Positions 1-4,875 of a stretch of 6,672 bases of DNA are shown in pieces. The number at the start of each line of letters is the position of its first letter. Within the stretch, counting starts at the first letter, position 1. A program made the position numbers and the translations under genes. The stretch comes from an uncultured Longilinea sp. (GTDB taxonomy: Bacteria > Chloroflexota > Anaerolineae > Anaerolineales > Anaerolineaceae): NCBI GenBank assembly GCA_937863945.1, contig CALMIB010000252.1:1-6672 (forward strand), in the 5' to 3' direction. A model generated the notes under the pieces. The model saw only the letters and a list, made by a program, of their open reading frames with translations, did not search any database and was not told the origin of the DNA.

Positions 1-93
1 CGGTCAAAAGTAAAGGGCAGGCGAGGGGAAGAATTGCGGACTCTCTAGGAGGGCCAGGGCGGAGTTTGCGTGGAGTCGGGCCCGCGTAGGTTA

Positions 94-107
94 GGGGGGG
101 GGGGGGG
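94..107. repeat. Homopolymer of 14 G
   Basis: Fourteen consecutive G residues lie in non-coding DNA. Such tracts are prone to slippage in cells and to sequencing error, so the exact length is uncertain. No gene start or promoter is visible close enough to suggest phase variation. Confidence 0.9.
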
Positions 108-143
108 AGTGGAGCATGTCATGCGCCCGAAGAGAGTCTGCGA

Positions 144-168
144 CCCTTGCTCAAAAACCAGGCAAGGG
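144..168. other. Hairpin-forming inverted repeat
   Basis: CCCTTGC (144-150) pairs perfectly with GCAAGGG (162-168) around an 11-nt loop. No T-run follows on the + strand, so it is not a convincing terminator. It may be a remnant of the 3' end of an upstream transcription unit or simply chance. Confidence 0.4.
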
Positions 169-213
169 CCAAGCTGGCGCCCTCGAAGGTGAACGCAATT
201 CATCCATCGCCGA

Positions 214-240
214 ATACCGCATACCGCATACCGCATACCG
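214..240. repeat. Tandem ATACCGC heptamer array
   Basis: Three full copies of ATACCGC (214-220, 221-227, 228-234) and a partial fourth (235-240) stand head to tail. Related units recur between other genes in this window, in the same orientation at 458-468 and in reverse complement at 347-371 and 4741-4772. This suggests a dispersed intergenic repeat family rather than local slippage alone. Confidence 0.85.
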
Positions 241-346
241 ATCTATGTTATATATGCAATATAATATACATTATCTTACATAAAAATCGGTTTGCCATTC
301 CCGGGCTAAAAACGGGCGGTTTTGCGCTCCCCTGCTGATGGAAAGC

Positions 347-371
347 CGGGTATTCGCTGATCGGGTATTCG
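347..371. repeat. Direct repeat CGGGTATTCG, two copies
   Basis: CGGGTATTCG occurs at 347-356 and again at 362-371, with a period of 15 bp. Its reverse complement (CGAATACCCG) resembles the CGAATACCG that opens the heptamer array at 211, so it is probably a diverged, inverted member of the same family. It lies upstream of a candidate pirin promoter, so a regulator binding site is an alternative. Confidence 0.55.
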
Positions 372-394
372 GACGCTGCTGACGCGAGTCGTTG

Positions 395-403
395 TGCTAA
401 AAT
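395..403 (+). promoter_or_regulatory. Candidate extended -10 promoter for the pirin gene
   Basis: TGCTAAAAT reads as an extended -10 element (TGn followed by TAAAAT, one mismatch to TATAAT). No good -35 hexamer is found 16-18 bp upstream, which extended -10 promoters can tolerate. Transcription would begin near 410 and leave a leader of about 85 nt before the ATG at 496. This is a motif call by eye only. Confidence 0.3.
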
Positions 404-457
404 AAGGTCAATCGACGGTGTCACCGTTTCTGGCTTTCCCTTCTCCCAATATCCGCC

Positions 458-468
458 TACCGCATACC
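458..468. repeat. Single heptamer-family unit
   Basis: TACCGCATACC matches the phase of the array at 214-240. A further match, ACCGCATACCGC at 499-510, covers codons 2-5 of the pirin gene, so the repeat motif appears to run into the coding sequence. The second match could equally be chance codon use. Confidence 0.5.
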
Positions 469-485
469 AATTCTTCCCCCCTCCC

Positions 486-489
486 GAGG
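486..489 (+). promoter_or_regulatory. Ribosome binding site deciding the pirin start
   Basis: GAGG lies 6 nt before the ATG at 496. The same frame is open back to a GTG at 418, but that GTG lacks a Shine-Dalgarno sequence and would add a proline/serine-rich 26-residue tail not typical of pirins. The ATG at 496 is therefore preferred. Confidence 0.7.
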
Positions 490-495
490 TCCCCT

Positions 496-1416
496 ATGAC
501 CGCATACCGCGCCATCCAACGCATCATTCACGCCACGCCCACGCTCGAAGGCGCCGGCGTGCGCCTGAAGCGCGCCTTTGGCTTCCACGAGCCGCGCCTG
601 TTCGATCCCTTCCTGCTGCTGGACGACTTCCGCGGCGAAAAGCCCGAAGATTTCATCGCCGGGTTTCCCTGGCACCCGCACCGCGGCATCGAGACGATCA
701 CCTATGTGATCGACGGCGCGGTGACGCATGAGGACAGCATCGGCAACGCCGGCACGATCGCCCCCGGCGACGTCCAGTGGATGACCGCCGGGAACGGCAT
801 TTTGCACCAGGAAATGCCCAAACCCAACGCCGCCGGGCGCATGGGCGGCTTTCAACTGTGGGCCAACCTGCCTGCCAGCCACAAAATGATGAACCCGCGC
901 TACCAGGAGGTGCTCTCCGGTATGATCCCCACCGCGGCCAGTGACGGCGGCACGGCGGTGCGCGTCATCGCCGGCAGTTACGGCGGCAAAACCGGCCCGG
1001 TGACCGACATCGTCATCGATCCGCTCTACCTGGACGTGCTGGTGCAGCCGGGCGCGGTGTTCTCCTGCCCCACCCCACCCGGGCACACCGCCTTTGCCTA
1101 TGTGTATGCCGGCACAGGGCACTTCGCGCCGGTAGGCAGCGAGGAGGTGGAAGTGGATCCCGGCAATTACTTCGATCTGCCGCGCGATCCCCTGCCCCGC
1201 GACGGGTCGCTGGTGCTGTACGGCGACGGCGAGGCCGTGGCGGTGCACGCCGCCGGCCGCGAGCCGCTGCGCTTCCTGTTCATCGCCGGGCGACCCCTGC
1301 ACGAGCCGGTGGCCTGGTACGGGCCGATCGTGATGAACACGCAGGCCGAACTGCGCACGGCGTTCGAGGAGCTGCAGGCTGGCACGTTTATCAAAACCGG
1401 CAAGAAATCACAATAG
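496..1416 (+). CDS. Pirin-family bicupin protein
   Basis: The product has 306 residues, the usual pirin length, and two cupin halves. The N-terminal domain carries the metal-binding signature: H60 and H62 in WHPHRGIET, then H104 and E106 in ILHQEM, matching the His/His/His/Glu iron ligands known from human pirin and E. coli YhhW. LFDPFLLLDDF (35-45) and the C-terminal GPIVMNTQAELRTAFEELQ (276-294) are also hallmark pirin segments. Bacterial relatives include YhhW, which has quercetin 2,3-dioxygenase activity in vitro; other pirins bind metabolic enzymes or transcription factors, so the true substrate is unknown. No signal peptide is visible, so it should be cytoplasmic. The gene stands alone, with the next gene 243 bp away. 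It is more GC-rich than the PHP, GT-B and GPP34 genes that follow. The family is certain; the physiological role is not. Confidence 0.95.
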   Translation: MTAYRAIQRIIHATPTLEGAGVRLKRAFGFHEPRLFDPFLLLDDFRGEKPEDFIAGFPWHPHRGIETITYVIDGAVTHEDSIGNAGTIAPGDVQWMTAGNGILHQEMPKPNAAGRMGGFQLWANLPASHKMMNPRYQEVLSGMIPTAASDGGTAVRVIAGSYGGKTGPVTDIVIDPLYLDVLVQPGAVFSCPTPPGHTAFAYVYAGTGHFAPVGSEEVEVDPGNYFDLPRDPLPRDGSLVLYGDGEAVAVHAAGREPLRFLFIAGRPLHEPVAWYGPIVMNTQAELRTAFEELQAGTFIKTGKKSQ

Positions 1417-1421
1417 AATCA

Positions 1422-1431
1422 CGTATATACG
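1422..1431. other. 10-bp palindrome after the pirin stop
   Basis: CGTATATACG is self-complementary and lies 6 bp past the stop codon. It could be a small operator or chance in an AT-rich spot. Confidence 0.25.
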
Positions 1432-1449
1432 AAATATTTGCAGGAAAAT

Positions 1450-1473
1450 CCCCCCAAAACGCGGGGTTTATTA
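1450..1473 (+). terminator. Weak terminator-like hairpin after pirin
   Basis: CCCC (1452-1455) can pair with GGGG (1463-1466) across a 7-nt loop, followed by TTTATTAAT. The stem is short, so termination would be inefficient. Its position about 35 bp past the pirin stop supports a role as the gene's 3' end. Confidence 0.35.
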
Positions 1474-1490
1474 ATCTTCCGATCATGCGC

Positions 1491-1521
1491 CTGCGGCCGC
1501 CACAGCACACAGCGGCCGCAG
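1491..1521. other. Perfect 10-bp GC-rich inverted repeat
   Basis: CTGCGGCCGC (1491-1500) pairs with GCGGCCGCAG (1512-1521) around an 11-nt loop. No T-run follows on either strand, so it is not a standard intrinsic terminator. It may protect the 3' end of the pirin mRNA, pause polymerase, or be a protein-binding site. Each arm contains the 8-bp palindrome GCGGCCGC, which recurs at 3528-3535. Confidence 0.6.
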
Positions 1522-1551
1522 CTCTGCGTTAATCCAACCCTATCAGAACCA

Positions 1552-1575
1552 CAACAATGGGTTTAACCATTGTTG
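1552..1575. promoter_or_regulatory. Perfect 9-bp inverted repeat upstream of the PHP gene
   Basis: CAACAATGG (1552-1560) and CCATTGTTG (1567-1575) are perfect complements with a 6-nt spacer, about 85 bp before the PHP start. The geometry suits a dimeric repressor operator or an RNA hairpin in the 5' leader. A weak -35/-10 pair (TTTAAC at 1562, TAACAT at 1585, 17-bp spacer) overlaps it. If that promoter is real, the repeat would lie in the operator position. The promoter is weak and the regulator unknown. Confidence 0.4.
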
Positions 1576-1616
1576 ATCCGCCTTTAACATTCCGGCAGTA
1601 CCTTGAGGGAGAAAGA

Positions 1617-1658
1617 TTGATCCGTCCATTACCGGAACGAGGATTGGAAAGGAACTGA
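1617..1658 (+). CDS. Possible 13-codon leader ORF before the PHP gene
   Basis: A TTG at 1617 preceded by a strong Shine-Dalgarno-like GAGGGAG (1605-1611, 5-nt spacing) opens a frame of 13 codons (MIRPLPERGLERN) ending in TGA at 1656-1658, one base before the PHP ATG at 1660. The arrangement would allow translational coupling. The peptide resembles nothing known and has no run of one amino acid as attenuator leaders do. Chance is a serious alternative. Confidence 0.25.
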   Translation: MIRPLPERGLERN

Positions 1659-1659
1659 T

Positions 1660-2427
1660 ATGGGTCTAGCCGATCTGCACATCCATACCCTGCACAGTTG
1701 GGACGGGATCTATTCCGTTTCAGCGGTCCTGCGCTATGTCAGAGACCATACTGATTTAAATGTGATCGCCATTACCGATCACGATGAAATTGCCGGCGCC
1801 CGGGAAGCAGTTGACCTGGCGCCGGCTTATCAAATTGAGGTCATTCCGGGCAGTGAAATTTCTACCGCGGAAGGGCATTTACTGGCTCTCTTTCTCAAGG
1901 AACGCGTTCCGGCGGGGAAATCGCTGGCCGAAACGGTGCTGCGCGTGGGCGAGCAGGGCGGCCTGTGCATCGCTGCCCACCCCATGGCACGCGGCATGAA
2001 CAGCCTTTCGGCGGAATCCATCCGCGCGGCTTTACAGGTACCCGGCGTTCCGCAAATACTGGTAGGGATTGAGGCCTTCAATGCCGGGCTTTTCCACCGG
2101 CAAAGCAACCAGGCCGCCTGGGCATTGGCCCGCTCGCTGCCGCTGGCCGAAGCCGGCAACAGCGATTCGCATGTCTTGCGCACCATCGGCCAGGGCGCCA
2201 CTCAATTCGCCGGCAAGACGGCTGCCGAGCTGCGCCTGGCACTGGAAACGAAGGCCACCCGGGCCTGGGTTGGCCCGCGGCAGACCAGCGGAGTTGCCAT
2301 TGCGCTCAACTGGCTGCCCAATTATTTACTCCGCTCCGCCGGTTGGGTATCCTGGTGCCCCGGCCCGCTGGAACCGCTGCGCCTGGGGCGCATTCGCCAG
2401 GCATCGCCTTTGTATCGCGCAGGCTAA
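1660..2427 (+). CDS. PHP-domain metal-dependent hydrolase
   Basis: The product has 255 residues with a single PHP domain filling most of it. Metal-ligand motifs appear in the expected order: DLHIHTLHS with H7 and H9, TDHD at 39-42 (D40, H41), GSEIS with E66, AHP with H107, E138, and GNSDSH with D169 and H171. PHP proteins use two or three metal ions to hydrolyse phosphoesters (histidinol phosphate, nucleotides, or DNA in polymerase-linked forms); this stand-alone type resembles the YciV/TrpH-like group. The last ~40 residues (about 212-255) fall outside the catalytic motifs and have a tryptophan- and leucine-rich stretch (NWLPNYLLRSAGWVSW) that could touch a membrane or partner. AAAGGAA 5-6 nt before the ATG supports the start. 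A GT-B-like gene follows after 40 bp, so the two are probably one operon. The exact substrate is unknown. Confidence 0.88.
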   Translation: MGLADLHIHTLHSWDGIYSVSAVLRYVRDHTDLNVIAITDHDEIAGAREAVDLAPAYQIEVIPGSEISTAEGHLLALFLKERVPAGKSLAETVLRVGEQGGLCIAAHPMARGMNSLSAESIRAALQVPGVPQILVGIEAFNAGLFHRQSNQAAWALARSLPLAEAGNSDSHVLRTIGQGATQFAGKTAAELRLALETKATRAWVGPRQTSGVAIALNWLPNYLLRSAGWVSWCPGPLEPLRLGRIRQASPLYRAG

Positions 2428-2456
2428 ACGGGCGAATTCAACCCAACCATCCAAAC

Positions 2457-2463
2457 AGGTGGA
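2457..2463 (+). promoter_or_regulatory. Ribosome binding site deciding the GT-B gene start
   Basis: AGGTGGA ends 4 nt before the ATG at 2468. The same frame stays open for about 400 bp upstream, inside the PHP gene, but that part is an out-of-frame shadow rich in Arg, Pro and Ala. The ATG at 2468 also places the first beta strand (NILFVCGS) where a GT-B Rossmann domain should begin. Confidence 0.7.
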
Positions 2464-2467
2464 TTTC

Positions 2468-3499
2468 ATGAGCGCGAATATCCTCTTTGTGTGTGGTTCG
2501 CTCAATCAGACCACAATGATGCATCAAATTGCTCGCCAGCTTGGCGAGCATTCTTGTTTTTTTACCCCTTTTTATGCGCAGGGGATCCTGGGCGGGTTAA
2601 GCCGCCTGGGGTTGCTGGATTTTTCCATCCTGGGCGGCAGGCACCGGCGCAATACGCTCCGTTACCTGGCTCAGCAAGGTTTACCCGTAGATTTTGGCGG
2701 CCAGGGACGGGATTACGACCTGGTGGTCACCTGCACCGACCTGATCGTGCAGCCCAACCTGCGCGGAAAATGGATGGTGCTCGTCCAGGAGGGGATGATT
2801 GCGCCGGAAGGGCTCGGATATGCACTGGCGCGCTACCTGAAGTTCCCGCGTTACCTGGCGGACACGGCCGCCACCGGCCTTTCGGATGCCTACGATGTGT
2901 TCTGTGTGGCATCGCCGGGCTTCCGTGACCTGTTCGTGCGCAAGGGAATCAAACCGGAAAAGCTCCTGGTCACCGGGGTTCCAAATTTCGACCATTTGGA
3001 CGCCTATCGAAAGAACGATTTTCCCTACCATCATTTTGTTCTGGCCACCACCAGCAGCATGCGGGAAACGTTCAAATGGGACGACCGGGCCGGGTTTATT
3101 GCCAAGGCCCGCCGCATTGCCGCCGGCCGGCAGCTCATTTTCAAGCTGCATCCCAACGAGGATGCCCTGCGCGCCCGCCGGGAGATCGAGCAACTCGCCC
3201 CCGAAGCGATGGTTTTAGAGGATGGAAATGTTCACCAGATGATTGCCAATTGCGATGTGCTGGTCTCGCAATTATCCTCGGTGGTATTCACCGGCCTGGC
3301 GCTTGGCAAAGAGGTGCACGCCGACGGCGATCTGGAAGCCATGCGCCGCCTGCTGCCGATTCAAAATGGCGGCGCTTCAGCCGGACGGATCGCAGAGGTC
3401 TGCCGGCGCCTGCTGGGCGGCCAATGGCCGGAAAGCGCTGCGACCGGCGGGACGCTGAACGCGCGGCTGGGGAAGCAAACCCCGCCGATCGCCGGATAA
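2468..3499 (+). CDS. GT-B-fold glycosyl/glycerophosphotransferase-like protein
   Basis: The product has 343 residues with a two-domain GT-B look. The N-terminal half starts with a strand and loop (NILFVCGSLNQTTMMHQIA, 4-22) and has DYDLVVTCTD (82-91) and MVLVQEG (103-109). The linker carries LLVTGVPNFDHLDAY (166-180). The C-terminal half has IFKLHPNED (224-232) and DVLVSQLSSVVFTGLALGKEV (263-283, here split: DVLVSQLSS then VVFTGLALGKEV). These last two resemble the KxHP and DxSSxxxE region of CDP-glycerol glycerophosphotransferases, polysialyltransferases and UDP-GlcNAc 2-epimerase-like proteins. The usual acidic residues of that motif are replaced here (Q268, T275), so the donor or reaction may differ. 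No signal peptide or membrane segment is seen. It lies 40 bp after the PHP gene, suggesting joint function in surface-polymer or glycan synthesis. A terminator-like hairpin lies inside its first 100 bp. The fold is likely; the reaction is not assigned. Confidence 0.7.
   Translation: MSANILFVCGSLNQTTMMHQIARQLGEHSCFFTPFYAQGILGGLSRLGLLDFSILGGRHRRNTLRYLAQQGLPVDFGGQGRDYDLVVTCTDLIVQPNLRGKWMVLVQEGMIAPEGLGYALARYLKFPRYLADTAATGLSDAYDVFCVASPGFRDLFVRKGIKPEKLLVTGVPNFDHLDAYRKNDFPYHHFVLATTSSMRETFKWDDRAGFIAKARRIAAGRQLIFKLHPNEDALRARREIEQLAPEAMVLEDGNVHQMIANCDVLVSQLSSVVFTGLALGKEVHADGDLEAMRRLLPIQNGGASAGRIAEVCRRLLGGQWPESAATGGTLNARLGKQTPPIAG
2530..2563 (+). terminator. Intrinsic-terminator-like hairpin inside the GT-B gene
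   Basis: TGCTCGCCA (2530-2538) pairs perfectly with TGGCGAGCA (2542-2550) across a 3-nt GCT loop. TTCTTG and seven T (2557-2563) follow. Stem, loop and T-rich tail meet the pattern of a rho-independent terminator. It is unusual because it lies in frame inside codons 21-32 of the gene. It could terminate a fraction of transcripts after the PHP gene, giving polarity or attenuation, or be a chance product of the coding sequence. Confidence 0.5.
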
Positions 3500-3529
3500 T
3501 CCCGGGCACGCACCCCTCTCTCCATGCGC

Positions 3530-3544
3530 GGCCGCTGCGGCTTT
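3530..3544 (+). terminator. Weak terminator-like hairpin after the GT-B gene
   Basis: GCCG (3531-3534) pairs with CGGC (3538-3541) over a CTG loop, followed by TTTACA. The stem is only 4-5 bp, so the call rests mainly on position, about 30 bp past the stop codon. Confidence 0.2.
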
Positions 3545-3571
3545 ACACAACGTTAAGCCGTCCTTAGCCGG

Positions 3572-3595
3572 CCATTAATGGTCTTTGAATACAAT
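3572..3595 (+). promoter_or_regulatory. Candidate promoter with overlapping palindrome for the GPP34 gene
   Basis: TACAAT (3590-3595) matches the -10 consensus in five of six positions. No good -35 is present. Instead a perfect 10-bp palindrome, CCATTAATGG (3572-3581), lies just upstream, where an activator or repressor could bind. Transcription would start near 3602, giving a leader of about 30 nt. The 133-bp gap after the GT-B gene supports separate transcription of GPP34. Confidence 0.35.
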
Positions 3596-3632
3596 TGAGT
3601 AAAAGTCATAGACCAAGAACGGGGAAAAATGC

Positions 3633-4256
3633 ATGCTGGCTCTGACTGAAAAACTATTGCTGCTTTCGATAGAAGATGATGCCGGTGAAGTGATCCCTTT
3701 TGCCAGTGAAGCGCTGCGTTTTGGACTGGCCGGCGCGATTCTGGCAGAATTATCCTTGCTTGGCAAAGTCACCGTCCAGGATAAAGAATTGATTCTCACC
3801 GAAGAATCGCTGACCGGCGAAGAATTGTTGGACGAGGTGCTCATCTTAATCAGCGATGAGGAAGCTCCCCAAAAAGTCACCTACTGGATCCGGGTTCTCT
3901 CAACCAAAAAGCTCAAGAAAAAAGTCATTGCACGTCTTGCAGCGAAAAACGTGATCGCATTCGAAGAAAAACACTTCGCCTGGGTACCCCCCTCCGCGGA
4001 GGGCACGCCGCCGGGCGGTTCCGCCAAATATGGGCTGAAACTTCACCTTCGCGCTGTGATCCTGGCGGGGGAAGAACCTCAGCCAACCGATCTCATCCTG
4101 CTCAGCCTGCTCAAAGCTTGCCGGATGCTCGACCTGGTTTTTACGCGTGATGAACTGAAAGCTGCCCGCAAGAAGGTGGATGAGCGAGTTAAAACAGAGG
4201 TCTTCGGCAAGGCCGTCACAAAAGCGATTGCGGCCCTGGATGTGGAAAAGGAATAA
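3633..4256 (+). CDS. GPP34 (GOLPH3-like) domain protein
   Basis: The product has 207 residues, typical for bacterial GPP34 proteins. It opens with LTEKLLLLSIEDDAGEV (4-20), then SEALRFGLAGAILAELSLLGKV (25-46), the most conserved family block, then ESLTGEELLDEVL (58-70), YWIRVLS (84-90), ARLAAKNVIAFEE (100-112) and the helical end DLILLSLLKACRMLDLVF (153-170). In eukaryotes GOLPH3/Vps74 binds PtdIns4P and the tails of Golgi glycosyltransferases; bacterial functions are poorly known. By eye the positions of GOLPH3 W81 and R90 appear to be F23 and A33, so PtdIns4P-type binding is doubtful. Residues 119-134 form a Pro/Gly-rich insert encoded by a GC-rich patch. GGGG (3621-3624) lies 8 nt before the ATG. 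An out-of-frame ATG at 3629 opens only six codons. The gene is visibly less GC-rich than its neighbours. There is no signal peptide; it is probably a peripheral membrane or cytoplasmic protein. Confidence 0.88.
   Translation: MLALTEKLLLLSIEDDAGEVIPFASEALRFGLAGAILAELSLLGKVTVQDKELILTEESLTGEELLDEVLILISDEEAPQKVTYWIRVLSTKKLKKKVIARLAAKNVIAFEEKHFAWVPPSAEGTPPGGSAKYGLKLHLRAVILAGEEPQPTDLILLSLLKACRMLDLVFTRDELKAARKKVDERVKTEVFGKAVTKAIAALDVEKE
3990..4003. other. 14-bp perfect palindrome inside the GPP34 gene
   Basis: CCCTCCGCGGAGGG is fully self-complementary and lies in the GC-rich patch that encodes the Pro/Gly-rich linker of the GPP34 protein. It could be the trace of a small insertion. No longer repeat flanks it. 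Confidence 0.45.
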
Positions 4257-4356
4257 GGCGCGACCGCCTGGGGTACATATTTGCCTCGGGTGAGGAGTGG
4301 CCGTTCATTCAGCCCCGGCCTTGCAACTTTTTCCGGCCTGCTCCGTATATACACAC

Positions 4357-4362
4357 AAGGAG
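4357..4362 (+). promoter_or_regulatory. Strong ribosome binding site for yccF
   Basis: AAGGAG lies 8 nt before the ATG at 4371 and is the best Shine-Dalgarno match in the window. It fixes this start over the frame's earlier possible start near 4281, which lacks such a site and would put a non-hydrophobic tail before the membrane domain. Confidence 0.8.
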
Positions 4363-4370
4363 ACATCACG

Positions 4371-4733
4371 ATGAGCATCTTGGGCAACCTTCTGTGGTTT
4401 GTGCTGGGCGGGTTTATCCCGATGATTATGTGGGCGCTGGCCGGGCTGATTTTGTGCGTGACCATCATCGGCATCCCGTTCGGGGTGCAGTGCTTCAAGC
4501 TGGCCGGGCTTTCGGCCTTCCCCTTCGGCCGCGACGTGCAAATCGGGCAGTTCGGTGCATTCGGACTGATCGGTAACGTGCTGTGGATTCTGCTGGCCGG
4601 CTGGGAGCTGGCGCTGACGCACATCACGCTGGGGCTGCTCTTCTACATCACCATCATCGGCATCCCCTTCGGGCGGCAGCACTTCAAGCTGGCGCGCCTG
4701 GCCTTCGTGCCGTTTGGGGCGATCATCAAGTGA
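4371..4733 (+). CDS. yccF: YccF domain-containing inner membrane protein
   Basis: The product has 120 residues and consists of two tandem copies of the YccF unit with a period of 63 residues. Copy one runs from GNLLWFVLGG (5-14) to TIIGIPFGVQCFKLAGLSAFPFG (31-53, in two parts TIIGIPFGVQCFKLA and GLSAFPFG). Copy two runs from GNVLWILLAGWE (68-79) to TIIGIPFGRQHFKLARLAFVPFG (94-116, likewise in two parts). The TIIGIPFG-x-Q-x-FKLA-x-L-xxx-PFG signature is diagnostic of the YccF (DUF307) family. Each copy has two hydrophobic stretches, so about four membrane segments are expected. E. coli YccF is a slightly longer inner membrane protein of unknown function. The gene is preceded by a 114-bp gap and followed by a strong terminator, so it may be a single-gene unit. 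The biochemical role is unknown. Confidence 0.93.
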   Translation: MSILGNLLWFVLGGFIPMIMWALAGLILCVTIIGIPFGVQCFKLAGLSAFPFGRDVQIGQFGAFGLIGNVLWILLAGWELALTHITLGLLFYITIIGIPFGRQHFKLARLAFVPFGAIIK

Positions 4734-4740
4734 GAGGAAA

Positions 4741-4772
4741 CGGTATTGGTTGATTCGGTAATGCGGTATGCG
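4741..4772. repeat. Inverted heptamer-family repeat after yccF
   Basis: CGGTATTG (4741-4748), TTCGGTAATG (4754-4763) and GCGGTATGCG (4763-4772) are reverse-complement relatives of the ATACCGC array at 214-240. They lie between the yccF stop and its terminator. As with the other members, the repeat is confined to non-coding DNA. Confidence 0.6.
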
Positions 4773-4780
4773 TAAAGCAA

Positions 4781-4820
4781 GATGGGGCGCGGTCACTGAC
4801 CGGCCCCATCTGTTTTCTTC
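4781..4820 (+). terminator. Strong intrinsic terminator between yccF and azlD
   Basis: GATGGGGC (4781-4788) pairs with GCCCCATC (4803-4810), continued after one bulged G (4789) by CGGTC (4790-4794) with GACCG (4798-4802), around an ACT loop. The tail TGTTTTCTTC follows on the + strand. Read from the minus strand the stem is followed by TTGCTTTACG, so it may also end azlCD transcription coming from the other side. It lies in a 142-bp gap between convergent genes, where a shared terminator is expected. Confidence 0.85.
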
Positions 4821-4875
4821 GCGTCCCTGGCGGTAAATTCCTTCTCCCGGGAAAAAAGCCGGTCACAAAACACAA

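Larger units (their letters stand above)
1..417. other. Non-coding region before the pirin gene
   Basis: I find no credible gene here. Short open frames on both strands have odd compositions (a proline run opposite the G tract, for example), lack ribosome binding sites and match no family I know. The stretch holds a run of 14 G, a 7-bp hairpin, a tandem heptamer array, a strikingly AT-rich island at about 241-288 with a TATAAT at 260-265 but no good -35 box, a 10-bp direct repeat and a possible promoter near 395-403. The window edge may cut off an upstream gene, so part of this could be a 3' flank. Confidence 0.7.

Noticed and set aside
241..288. AT-rich island as a replication origin or strong promoter
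   Set aside because: It has a TATAAT but no partner -35, no DnaA-box cluster and no adjacent replication gene, and the nearest gene starts more than 200 bp away.
418..495. GTG start extending the pirin gene by 26 codons
   Set aside because: No Shine-Dalgarno sequence precedes it, the added residues are Pro/Ser-rich and not pirin-like, and the ATG at 496 has a good GAGG site.
457..1302. Long open frame opposite the pirin gene
   Set aside because: It is a shadow of a GC-rich gene, with low-complexity His/Ala/Gly/Arg content and no family motif, while the + frame has a complete pirin signature.
2069..2467. Open extension of the GT-B frame into the PHP gene
   Set aside because: The PHP frame is motif-complete here, and the extension is rich in Arg, Pro and Ala with no GT features. 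The start at 2468 has its own ribosome site.
4321..4351. TTGCAA ... TATATA as a promoter for yccF
   Set aside because: The spacer is 19 bp, both boxes are weak, and transcription would start inside the ribosome binding site at 4357-4362.
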